Below the pieces are notes generated by a model, which saw only the letters and a program-made list of their open reading frames with translations, was not told the DNA's origin and ran no database searches. From contig QHWT01000045.1 of the NCBI GenBank assembly GCA_003222675.1, positions 1 to 64,000 of the forward strand: a stretch of DNA of 64,000 nt, written 5' to 3'. Each line of letters begins with the position of its first letter. Within the stretch, counting starts at the first letter, position 1. The position numbers were made by a program, and so were the translations under genes. Shown piece after piece: positions 43,001 to 50,762 of this stretch. Source of the stretch: Acidobacteriota bacterium. GTDB taxonomy: Bacteria; Acidobacteriota; Vicinamibacteria; Vicinamibacterales; 2-12-FULL-66-21.

Positions 43001-43323
43001 AATACTTTCAGTTCAACGAGCTCTACACTCAGCTACACGCAATGACCTCCGGCGAGAAAGCCGGAGGTCGTGACGTATTTCCCGATTATGCGAAAAAATC
43101 TCCAACAAACGTCCGACTCGCGTTGTGATTCGTCGAGCAGGACTCGTGAAATTGCGGACGTTTCGGTGGGTCAGCGTGGCACCGAGCGTGGCACCCTTGA
43201 GGCTGATCGTCCAAGAACAACAGCGCCGGGCGTTTTCCCAGTTGGTCTGATAAACACTACGGCGCCTTTTGATTAATTTCGAATCGTCCTGTATCGGCCG
43301 ATGGCAAGGATCCAGGGACGCAG
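43001..43323. other. integration-scar flank with hairpin and short tandem repeat, no gene
   Basis: Apart from the hairpin at 43044-43069 it contains a short tandem repeat (AGCGTGGCACCG then AGCGTGGCACCC) near 43171-43194. The latter type of sequence is often seen near integrase attachment sites. No protein-like frame. Confidence 0.45.
43044..43069. other. perfect 10-bp hairpin
   Basis: GACCTCCGGC and GCCGGAGGTC pair perfectly around GAGAAA. The right arm repeats the GCCGGAGGTC found inside the tRNA-Asp fragment at 42963-42972, so the arm is a copy of att-like sequence. Confidence 0.75.
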
Positions 43324-43695
43324 CTATTCCGGATTCGCGCCGAAGGCAAGTAGGCGGCCATCACAATCCTTCACGACGAATTCGCGCGAGCGCCAGGACG
43401 TGTTGGCAAGCGCTCGCGTGAACTCGACACCTCGGCTGGCATACTCCGCGTACAGCGCGTCCGCGTCGTCAATGAACAGGTAGGCGTCGAGCAACTCGTC
43501 GTCGTATTTGTCGGGAGTCGGCGCGGGCGAGTCCGCGCAGCGGAAGTGGATTCTGTGCTGGTCTCGCGCGACGATGGCATAGACTGGTGGATCCTGCCAG
43601 GTGCCGATACAGTTGAATCCAAGTTTGTCCTTGTAATACGTGAGGGTCGCAGGCAGGTCCGTCGTGAAGAATTGGGGCGCAATCTGGCGGATCAT
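43324..43695 (-). CDS. VOC-family (glyoxalase/bleomycin-resistance-like) protein
   Basis: The ATG at 43695 opens IRQIAPQFFTTDLPATLTYY with KDKLGF, the usual VOC start; the upstream extension to 43722 does not fit. The 123-residue protein has the paired beta-alpha-beta units, with YAIVARDQHRIHFRCADSP and DAYLFIDDADALYAEYASRG and the metal-site Glu/Asp region near EFVVKDCDGRLLAFG. Substrate unknown. Intact, monocistronic. Confidence 0.85.
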   Translation of the reverse strand: MIRQIAPQFFTTDLPATLTYYKDKLGFNCIGTWQDPPVYAIVARDQHRIHFRCADSPAPTPDKYDDELLDAYLFIDDADALYAEYASRGVEFTRALANTSWRSREFVVKDCDGRLLAFGANPE

Positions 43696-43755
43696 GGCGC
43701 TCAACAGGTTCAGCCAGGTCAACGTTGGTTCAGCGTTGCCGTTTTTCAGCGGCGG

Positions 43756-43900
43756 CTATTCCCAGTCGTAGTTCAGCGCGAACGGATGCTCGTTGCCGTG
43801 CCCCACGGCCGACGTTCCCTCGCCGCGCAGGCCCCGAAGCTCTCCCGTTGCGGAGTCCGCGATGCTCGGCAACGCGAGATCAGCGGTCCACTTACCGCCG
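43756..43900 (-). pseudogene. DUF3224-like C-terminal remnant
   Basis: The frame ends DLALPSIADSATGELRGLRG, EGTSAVGHGNEHPFALNYDW, which matches the end of DUF3224 beta-barrel proteins (PDSxTGELxGLxG, HxYxFdY). Residues further upstream in the same frame do not fit the family, so the N-terminal two thirds are lost or frameshifted. Confidence 0.5.
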
Positions 43901-44154
43901 CTGGCCCGCTTTCTCGGTCCACCGGGCCCTCGATCCAGCCGCGCTTCTCGAGGCGATACTGCGGGTGAATGCCTGGGAGGCAAGCTCGGCGACACGGCGC
44001 CGCCGTACAGAATCGGAAGCGGCAGATCCAACACGATTAGACGAGGCAGGCGCCGCTCGACCAACATTCAATCCCGCAGATGAATTCGCGTCGGCTGTTT
44101 GCGTCATGGATCGCGTGACTCCGAGGCTGCCGGTCGCGCACCAGATCGCGTGTT

Positions 44155-44517
44155 TCAAGGAGCCCAGTTCACGGTCAATTTGAAAACGTCCTGCCCAGTG
44201 GTTGACGACCAGTTTGCCGACCCGCGGTCGTTGCGTCCGATCACCATAACGGGGTCCAAATGCCTCCCACTTACGTTAATGTCGAACGCAATCGAGACGC
44301 TATCTGCGTCTCGAAACGTCGGCGTGAACGCGATACGGCCGACGCCGGCAATTTCGAGACGTCCAGCCGTGCCAGCTCTGACGGACATCTCAGGATTCCC
44401 TACCAGCACTCCGTTTCGATAGACCTCGAAGTCAAGCCGAATCGTGGTCTGGGCGGCCACCAGTGACATCGTGTTGAAGAGGACAAGAGCCGGCAGCAAA
44501 CATCGGCCAATGGTCAT
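44155..44517 (-). CDS. secreted protein of unknown function
   Basis: GGAG precedes the ATG at 44517, and the 120-residue product has a signal peptide (CLLPALVLFNTMSLVAAQ). The mature part is a beta-rich sequence (IRLDFEVYRNGVLVGNPEMS, AGRLEIAGVGRIAFTPTFRD, VSIAFDINVSGRHLDPVMVI). It resembles small periplasmic beta-sandwich proteins, but I do not recognise the family. Single gene. Confidence 0.7.
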   Translation of the reverse strand: MTIGRCLLPALVLFNTMSLVAAQTTIRLDFEVYRNGVLVGNPEMSVRAGTAGRLEIAGVGRIAFTPTFRDADSVSIAFDINVSGRHLDPVMVIGRNDRGSANWSSTTGQDVFKLTVNWAP

Positions 44518-44667
44518 GAGAGCTCCTTCACGATCTTCAAACGCGTATGGTACTCGTCGACTGCTCAAATTACTAGGCGGGTGGACGCTCCTGTCGGTTG
44601 ATTCGGGACTGGCTGTAAGTCACTGCTCACGCAGATCCTTCAAGCTTACACATCAAGAACGAGCTCT

Positions 44668-44955
44668 CGATGCGACCAACATTGACATTGATGATCGGTT
44701 GATGCGGCAGGCGTTCGCGACGAGCCCCCAGCGAAAAACGTCGAGCGCCAGCTGCTGAAGCCTGACGTGTTGGACGCAGACGGCATCGATTTGGCGGGAG
44801 AGAAGCCGCACGGAACTATCGCATGCTGCGGAGTCGCGGATCCACCGCGCGAAAGACGATCGATTGTCTGATCGCCACGTTCTGCACACGCGAACACCAC
44901 TTCCTATTGCATCGCGATCGCGGTTTCGATCCGTTCGAAAATTTCTTGCGCTCTC
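44668..44955 (+). pseudogene. VapBC toxin-antitoxin scar
   Basis: At 44670 the first bases of a vapB-like gene read MR, then (after a missing base) TNIDIDDRLMRQAF, the N-terminal ribbon-helix-helix of VapB. After an interval of scrambled frames the sequence resumes as EAARNYRMLRSRGSTARKTI, DCLIATFC and HHFLLHRDRGFDPFENFL, the C-terminal part of a VapC PIN toxin. The antitoxin C-terminus and toxin N-terminus, with its first catalytic Asp, are deleted. Confidence 0.6.
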
Positions 44956-44959
44956 GGTC

Positions 44960-45898
44960 ATTCACGCCTGAACCTGTCGTGGACGGGTCTACGCGCCACA
45001 AGCACCTTGCATCAGTCCTCGCGCGACCGCCAACGCGGTGAACTCTTGGCCAAGCGGCGACGTTCGAACGTGAGCCCTGAACGCCAGTTGGGCGGACGAG
45101 GGGGGCACGGGTACTGCCATGGGTCCGTTCCTTTAGGTCGGCGGTCACGCGCAAACGCTGTCGTCTTTGCCACCTGCGCGTCTGCATCGTGCCCTGAAAA
45201 TCGCCCGAGGTTCGCCCTGTTGAACACAGTCCCGGCCGCCCCTCGCATCGCCGCCCGCCGATGGCGCACTCCCAATGTGCAATTGCGCACACAGCGCGAG
45301 CACGCGTGCGCGTATACTCCGCGAAATGTCCGATCCGGGCCAGCCATCGAATCGAGGGATCCCTCTTTTCAGCATCCGCGAGGGGCGCCCCACTCGGTCC
45401 TGTTCGAGGCCGGCTCGACTTGGGCCGCATTTAACGGGATAACGCGCTAGCCGCGGTGACGTCAGACTTCGCCAGTGAAGGCCCGCAGCCGCGATACTCG
45501 TGCGACCGACTGTCTGGGTGATCGACCGCAGTGTCGCCGAAGTCCTTCCGCGCGTCCAAGGACGACGCCGAGTCGACATGAGCACGAGGGACGTATCGCG
45601 CTTGACCGTGCAGTGATCCGCTTCGGCCTCAGATAACACGTCAGCCATCTCGGACAGGGGAGTCGTTGAGCGCCAAGTTGGCGCGTCGGCCGTTCTCGAC
45701 GTCTTCCGTAGCCAGCGGCTTCTCCGAGCATGCGCGCAAGCCCGCGTGCGCACAGTGCTCAGTGTATGCCGATATTGGCGTGATGTGTACCCCCGCGGAT
45801 GGCGCCGAGGTCCGCGACGCTCGCGATCGAGGAAGCGCGACACTGCAACGACGAGCGCTGGCGCTCAAATCTCCTGCGCGAACCATCGAGGTCTGAAC
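44960..45898. other. 940-bp stretch without a recognisable gene
   Basis: The largest frames (204, 232 and 241 residues, minus strand) are Arg-rich and carry no motif. They also overlap one another in different frames. I see no repeat, RNA or hairpin of note. It may be decayed coding DNA. Confidence 0.45.
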
Positions 45899-47020
45899 AT
45901 GCGTACTTTCATTCTTACACTGCCGCACACGTCTGATTCGCATCGCAAGCAGCACGTCACTTGGTCGTCGCAAACGCACACGCAACGCTACGTCTGTGTC
46001 GCAATCCGCGGAGCGGCGCTCGCGCTGCTCCTTCTTGCCCTCGCTGTCCCTAGCATCGCCCAGCCTGCCGCGCTGCTGATTTCGACCGCGCCAGTGGACG
46101 GCACCGTTCCGACCATTCGCAAGATTCCGCTGACAGGCGCGAATCTCGGTATCTTTGCGTCTGTCGGGCTGAACGGCGCCTTGGGGTTGGCCCTCGATCG
46201 AGCTGGCAACGTATATGCGGCCAACGTCGGCGACGGCACGATTCACAGGTTCTCCGCGACGGGCGCGGATCTCGGCGTCTTCGCCGCCGTGCAGGAACCG
46301 CTCGCTTTGACGTTTGACAGAGCCGGCAACCTGTTCGTGTCTGACATTTTCAACAATACGATTCACAAATTCTCGGAAACAGGCCAGGACCTCGGCGCGG
46401 TGACGTCGCTTCTGGGATTCGGCTGTCCGGCTGACCTCGTCGTCAATCGTTCTGGCAACCTGCTCGTGGTCGATCCCTGTGTGAGTGTGATCCGCGAGTT
46501 CTCACCGACGGGCGAGAGCCTCGGCGTCTTCGCCTCGGCGGGGCTGAGTGCTCCCTTGGGTATCGCACTCGACAACTCCGGAAACGTGTTCGTCTCCAAC
46601 ACCGCCGGGCTATTCAAAAACACCATTCACGAGTTTTCGGCGACGGGTCAGGATCTCGGTCTGTTCGCCTCGACAGGGTTGGCCTTTCCGGCCCGGCTCG
46701 CCATCGACCGGATCGGCAACGTATTCGCCGCCAACATGCAACAGCTGCCAGGCGCAGCTTCTGGCGAATTCTCGATCCGTAAATTTTCACCCGCTAAGGA
46801 CGATCTCGGCGATTTCGCGACGCTGACCGGCGTGCCTCTGGCGCTCGTAATTACCGCTCCGGCGTTTGCAGGAACGCCTGGGATGCCCAACTGTCACGGC
46901 AGGAGTATCTCCAGGTTAAACCATCAGTTCGGCAACATCCGCGCGGCGGTCTCAGCATTGGGATTGCCGAGCGTGCGTGCACTCCAGCAGGCGATTGATG
47001 TGTTTTGTGAAATTCGGTGA
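45899..47020 (+). CDS. exported NHL-type propeller with a CHG...FGNI...FC C-terminal domain
   Basis: The ATG at 45899 gives an unusually long N-region before a signal helix (GAALALLLLALAVPSIAQ). The mature protein has five or six NHL-like repeats with the pattern LALDRAGNVYAANVGDGTIH then RFSATGADLGVFA. It ends in a compact domain (CHGRSISRLNHQFGNIRAAV, LPSVRALQQAIDVFC) that recurs in the remnant at 36430. The domain's two Cys residues may form a disulfide. Role unknown; propellers of this kind are often surface exposed. Confidence 0.8.
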   Translation: MRTFILTLPHTSDSHRKQHVTWSSQTHTQRYVCVAIRGAALALLLLALAVPSIAQPAALLISTAPVDGTVPTIRKIPLTGANLGIFASVGLNGALGLALDRAGNVYAANVGDGTIHRFSATGADLGVFAAVQEPLALTFDRAGNLFVSDIFNNTIHKFSETGQDLGAVTSLLGFGCPADLVVNRSGNLLVVDPCVSVIREFSPTGESLGVFASAGLSAPLGIALDNSGNVFVSNTAGLFKNTIHEFSATGQDLGLFASTGLAFPARLAIDRIGNVFAANMQQLPGAASGEFSIRKFSPAKDDLGDFATLTGVPLALVITAPAFAGTPGMPNCHGRSISRLNHQFGNIRAAVSALGLPSVRALQQAIDVFCEIR

Positions 47021-47088
47021 ATACAACGGGAGGCTCTATGAAACGTGCCACACCAGGCTCTGGGTTGATGTTGGGAGCGGCGCTCCCT

Positions 47089-47240
47089 GTTCCTGGCGGC
47101 ACCGCACCGATCCTGCCGGTGAGGAGTTATCGGGCGATGCGCACGTGTTCGGCGATCCAATCGGCCGCCCGATTGTCACCTTCAAGCCCGCCTGGGAGGC
47201 GACCGAAGCGCCATTTCGCGCCACCCGCGACAACGCGTAG
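47089..47240 (+). pseudogene. tyrosine recombinase fragment
   Basis: The frame reads HRTDPAGEELSGDAHVFGD, PIGRPIVTFKPAWEA, a segment found between the catalytic motifs of phage-type integrases (DPxGxxLPxxAxVFGnxxGxxxxxFKxAWxxA). No Arg/His/Tyr catalytic residues are present. It lies next to the end of the ADOP permease gene. Confidence 0.45.
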
Positions 47241-47285
47241 CACGATCGATCGCTGCGGGCGCGAGATCCGTGGTGGGCGCTTTCG

Positions 47286-49946
47286 TTATTCGTGCCTCAG
47301 GGCAATCATGGGCTGAACGCGAACGGCGCGTCTCGCGGGAACCCAGCACGCGAGCACCCCGATGGTGGTGATCAGCAGAATCACGACCGCGAACGTCAGG
47401 GGATCGTTCGGCGATGTGTTCCAGAGCTGCGCCGTCAACAGACGATTCGTGGCGAAGCTGATGGCCAGCCCGATGAGCAGGCCAGCGGCAACCAGCTGCA
47501 GGCCGAACCGCACGATCATTCGAATCACGTGCCCGGACTCTCCGCCGAGCGCCATGCGGATCGCGATCTCGCGCGTTTGTTGCGACACGGTGTAGGCCAG
47601 CACACCGTAGATACCGAGCGCCACGAGGAAAGCGCCCGTCGCAGCAAAAATGCCCAGCACGAGCAGGATGAAGCCCGGACGCGCGTAGAAATTCATCTGA
47701 ATCAGTCGTTCGAGCGTGAGCGGATCCGCGAGCGCCACCTGCGCATCCACCACCTGGATCTCACGACGGAGAGTGTTCAACGCGCGCAGCGGATCATCGG
47801 TCGTGCGCACGAGCAGCCCGACAGCGCCGGGGAGCCGCAGACTGAATGGAACCATTACTTCCGGCGCCGGGTTCTCACGCGGTCCCACGGTCGCCACATC
47901 CCGCATGATCCCTATGATCTGGAATGTGGGATCGGTGATGGGCCGGGGCAGAGTTGTCAGCCGCGGAAGCCGGATGACGCGCGCGAGAGGGTCCTCGGAT
48001 CCGAAGTATCGCCGCGCCAGCGTTTCGTTGATGACGGCAACGCGGTGCGCCTGCTCAATGTCGATCGTCGAGAGTCCGCGCCCCTTCATGATCGGAATGC
48101 CGAGCGTATCGGGGAGGCGCTCGCTTCCGAACACGATCAGGGCCGGTGAGGATGGGTCCGTTGTCACCCCGGGGATCTCGAGCGCGCTCGGAAGGCCGCC
48201 GAAGGGAGGGAAGCCGAACCCACTCACCATGGCAACGGAGACGACACCGGGCACCGTCGCCGAGCGGTCGGCGATCTGTCGGTAGAGACTTCGCTGATCG
48301 TCGGCCGACGTGCTCCGCTGTGGAGGAAGCGCCACGAAGGCGACGAGCACGTTCTTCGGATCGAACCCGAGGTCGACGCCGACGAGCTTCACGAACGTCC
48401 GCATCAACAGCCCGGCGCCGAGGAGGAGCACAATCGAGAGCGCCACTTGAGCGATCACGAGGCTGCTGCGCATGCGCGTCTGCCGGCGGCCGGCCGTCGT
48501 TCTGCCTGCGACATTCGCGCCGGTGCCGATATCGCGTCGCACGCTCTGCAGCGCGGGAAACAAGCCGAACGCAAACGTCGAGGCCGCTGCGACGATGATG
48601 GCAAACACGAGCACCGGTCGATCAAGCCTGATCTGCGTTTCCCACGGCACGCCCTGACCCGGTGGCAACAGGCGAGCGAGCGCCTGGATGCCGCCGTATG
48701 CCATCAGCGACCCCGCGATCAGGCCGCCGGCTGCAAGCAGCGCGCTTTCGACGAGCAGCTGCCGGACGATGCGGCCGCGGCTCGCGCCGATGGCAGCGCG
48801 AATCGCCATCTCGCGCTCGCGGATGGTCGCGCGCGCCAGCAGCATGTTGGCGACGTTGCAGCACGCGATCATCAGCAGCAGGCTCACCGCACCGAACATC
48901 GTGTACAGCACCGCGCGGAAGCCTCGCACGACCCAGTCGACAACCTTGATGACCTGGAAGTGGTACTGCGGTGGGTACTCGTTCGGATGCTCCCGCGCGC
49001 GGCGGGCGCCGATGACGTTCAGCTGCGCTTCCGCCTCCTTCGGCGAAACGCCAGGCCGCAGATGCGCCTGGAACGCGCGGCTCCCGCGCTGTGTCCGCGG
49101 ATCGTCACCGCGGTTGATGGCCGCGGGAAGCCACAGATCGGCAATGTTCCACTCGAACCGTGGCGGCATCACGCCGATCACCGTCCACGCCGTGCCATCG
49201 AGCACCAGCGTGCGCCCGATCACGCCGAGGTCTGCACCGAACGATCGAATCCACGCCCGGTGGCACATGACCGCGACGGGTGGCGCGCCCGGCGCGGCGT
49301 CCGAGGCGTCGAACACTCGGCCGAATAATGGCTTGACGCCCAGGAAATCGAACCCGTTCGGCGTCATCCAGGCGACATCGAGGCGCTCGGGGCCGTTCGC
49401 GCCCTGCCAGAGCATCGAGTCGCGGCTGGTCCCCACCACGTCTTCGAACACAGTGGTTTGCTCCTGATAATCCAGGAACTCCGCAGCCGGGAAGTACGGG
49501 CCGCGAACCTGCCGATCCGAGGCGTCGCGCAGGACGACGTTCACGAGCCGATCGGATCGCGAGTACGGAAACGGATCCAGCACGACGTTCCGGACGACGC
49601 TGTAGATCACGGTAACGGCGCTGATGCCGAGCGCCAGGGTGAGCGTCGCCGCGATGGTGAATCCGCGTGTCCTCGACAGCGTGCGAACGCCGTACGCGAC
49701 ATCGCGCCGCAGATCCTCTAGCCAGCGGAACGATCGGGCATCGCGCTGCAGCTCTTTGACCTGTTCGATGCCCCCGAACGAGCGTCTCGCAGCGACGCGC
49801 GCATCTTCGGGCGGTAGACCGCGGCGCTCGAATTCGCGCTGCAGCTCCCCGAGGTGGGCGTCAACCTCGTGTGCGAGCTCGCGTTCGGAGCGCCCGCGGC
49901 GGAACAGGGTCAGGAGACGCAGCAGCGTACGACGCAGGCTTCCCAT
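47286..49946 (-). CDS. ADOP-type (MacB/FtsX) permease, intact
   Basis: The 886-residue product starts at the ATG 49946 after GAGGTGAG. It has the N-terminal ADOP cap (ELAHEVDAHLGELQREFERR), then two MacB_PCD/FtsX halves: first helix GFTIAATLTLALGISAVTVI, periplasmic domain with VRNVVLDPFPYSRSDRLVN, first FtsX block (LLMIACCNVANMLLARATIR), second block (GAFLVALGIYGVLAYTVSQQ) and tail WVPARRAVRVQPMIAL. These duplicated permeases are typical of Acidobacteriota and rarely have a linked ATPase, as here. Substrate unknown. The PadR gene lies 63 bases upstream in the same direction. Confidence 0.92.
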   Translation of the reverse strand: MGSLRRTLLRLLTLFRRGRSERELAHEVDAHLGELQREFERRGLPPEDARVAARRSFGGIEQVKELQRDARSFRWLEDLRRDVAYGVRTLSRTRGFTIAATLTLALGISAVTVIYSVVRNVVLDPFPYSRSDRLVNVVLRDASDRQVRGPYFPAAEFLDYQEQTTVFEDVVGTSRDSMLWQGANGPERLDVAWMTPNGFDFLGVKPLFGRVFDASDAAPGAPPVAVMCHRAWIRSFGADLGVIGRTLVLDGTAWTVIGVMPPRFEWNIADLWLPAAINRGDDPRTQRGSRAFQAHLRPGVSPKEAEAQLNVIGARRAREHPNEYPPQYHFQVIKVVDWVVRGFRAVLYTMFGAVSLLLMIACCNVANMLLARATIREREMAIRAAIGASRGRIVRQLLVESALLAAGGLIAGSLMAYGGIQALARLLPPGQGVPWETQIRLDRPVLVFAIIVAAASTFAFGLFPALQSVRRDIGTGANVAGRTTAGRRQTRMRSSLVIAQVALSIVLLLGAGLLMRTFVKLVGVDLGFDPKNVLVAFVALPPQRSTSADDQRSLYRQIADRSATVPGVVSVAMVSGFGFPPFGGLPSALEIPGVTTDPSSPALIVFGSERLPDTLGIPIMKGRGLSTIDIEQAHRVAVINETLARRYFGSEDPLARVIRLPRLTTLPRPITDPTFQIIGIMRDVATVGPRENPAPEVMVPFSLRLPGAVGLLVRTTDDPLRALNTLRREIQVVDAQVALADPLTLERLIQMNFYARPGFILLVLGIFAATGAFLVALGIYGVLAYTVSQQTREIAIRMALGGESGHVIRMIVRFGLQLVAAGLLIGLAISFATNRLLTAQLWNTSPNDPLTFAVVILLITTIGVLACWVPARRAVRVQPMIALRHE

Positions 49947-50009
49947 GATCTCACCTCGTGGACCGACGACCGGCGCGCGATTCGCGGCCGAGCGCCGCGT
50001 GCGGGACAC

Positions 50010-50357
50010 CTACGGCTCGTGGAGTAGCAGCTTGTTCACGAAGCCTGCAAGCCGTTGCCAGCGCTCGGTCTGCCGTTCCAGCGCTCGGGCGCCCGACCGC
50101 GTGATCGAGTAGAACTTCGCCTCGCGGCCGGCCTCCGTCGTCTGCCACGCGCCTTTGATCCATCCCTTTTGCTCGAGACGGACGAGCGCTACGTACAAGG
50201 TTCCCTGGTTCAGCGGAAACGGATGGTCGGCGAGCTGATCGAGCCGAGCGGCGAGGCCGTAGGCGTGCTGCGGCCCCATGGTCGAGAGCGCGCGGAGCAC
50301 GATTAGGTCGAGGCTCCCCTGCAGCAGCTCGACGCGCGAACGATCTTCACTGGCCAT
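50010..50357 (-). CDS. PadR-family transcriptional regulator of the ADOP locus
   Basis: The 115-residue product begins MASEDRSRVELLQGSLDLIV and has the PadR winged helix (VLRALSTMGPQHAYGLAARL, QGTLYVALVRLEQKGWI, YSITRSGARALERQTERW). An upstream extension to 50609 is not part of the family. PadR regulators repress their own operon and respond to small molecules. It is followed by the permease gene, so the two form the standard ADOP module. Confidence 0.92.
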   Translation of the reverse strand: MASEDRSRVELLQGSLDLIVLRALSTMGPQHAYGLAARLDQLADHPFPLNQGTLYVALVRLEQKGWIKGAWQTTEAGREAKFYSITRSGARALERQTERWQRLAGFVNKLLLHEP

Positions 50358-50365
50358 TGCAGTGA

Positions 50366-50395
50366 AGTAGAGCGCGCCTTGCACTGGGATGTCAA
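50366..50395 (-). promoter_or_regulatory. promoter of the padR-ADOP operon, near-leaderless
   Basis: On the minus strand TTGACA (50395-50390) and TCTACT (50371-50366) are spaced by 18 bases. Transcription would start about 50360, only a few bases before the ATG at 50357, so the mRNA is nearly leaderless. No Shine-Dalgarno sequence is visible. Confidence 0.7.
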
Positions 50396-50762
50396 GTGGG
50401 GCTACCGGCAAGGTGAGCGGCGGCGGAGCCGCCTCACGTCTGGCGTTTCGCCACGGCGCCGCATGATCGCACCAGGATTTCGAGGCCTGACGGATGCGCG
50501 CGAGGCGGCACGCTCTCGTCTGAAGAATCGCGTCTGGATCGCTTGGAGCGACGGCGACGCTCACTTGATTCAAACTCCCAAGTACTAAGGTGACTCCTCG
50601 GGGTGGCACTTTGGTGCCGATCGGGCTTCGACGGCCCCGTCACCTGCGTACCATATTCAACTCGATCAAGTTTGCGGACACTCATAAGCGCCCTGCGATG
50701 GCCGACCTTCGAAGACTCCCACCTTCCAGCCATTTACTTCCGTCGCACGCGGCAGGACCATC
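50396..50762. other. divergent spacer before MCO copy 2, no recognisable gene
   Basis: Short frames only. GGCAGGACC precedes the MCO ATG but is not a strong ribosome site. No clear sigma-70 pair for the oxidase operon. Confidence 0.4.

Noticed and set aside
42756-43001. 81-residue minus frame starting MAGPTRFELATSG
   Set aside because: This is the antisense of a tRNA 3' half, a well-known false protein signature.
44960-45898. Three overlapping 204-241-residue minus frames
   Set aside because: They overlap one another in different frames, are Arg-rich and carry no motif; consistent with chance open frames in GC-rich DNA.
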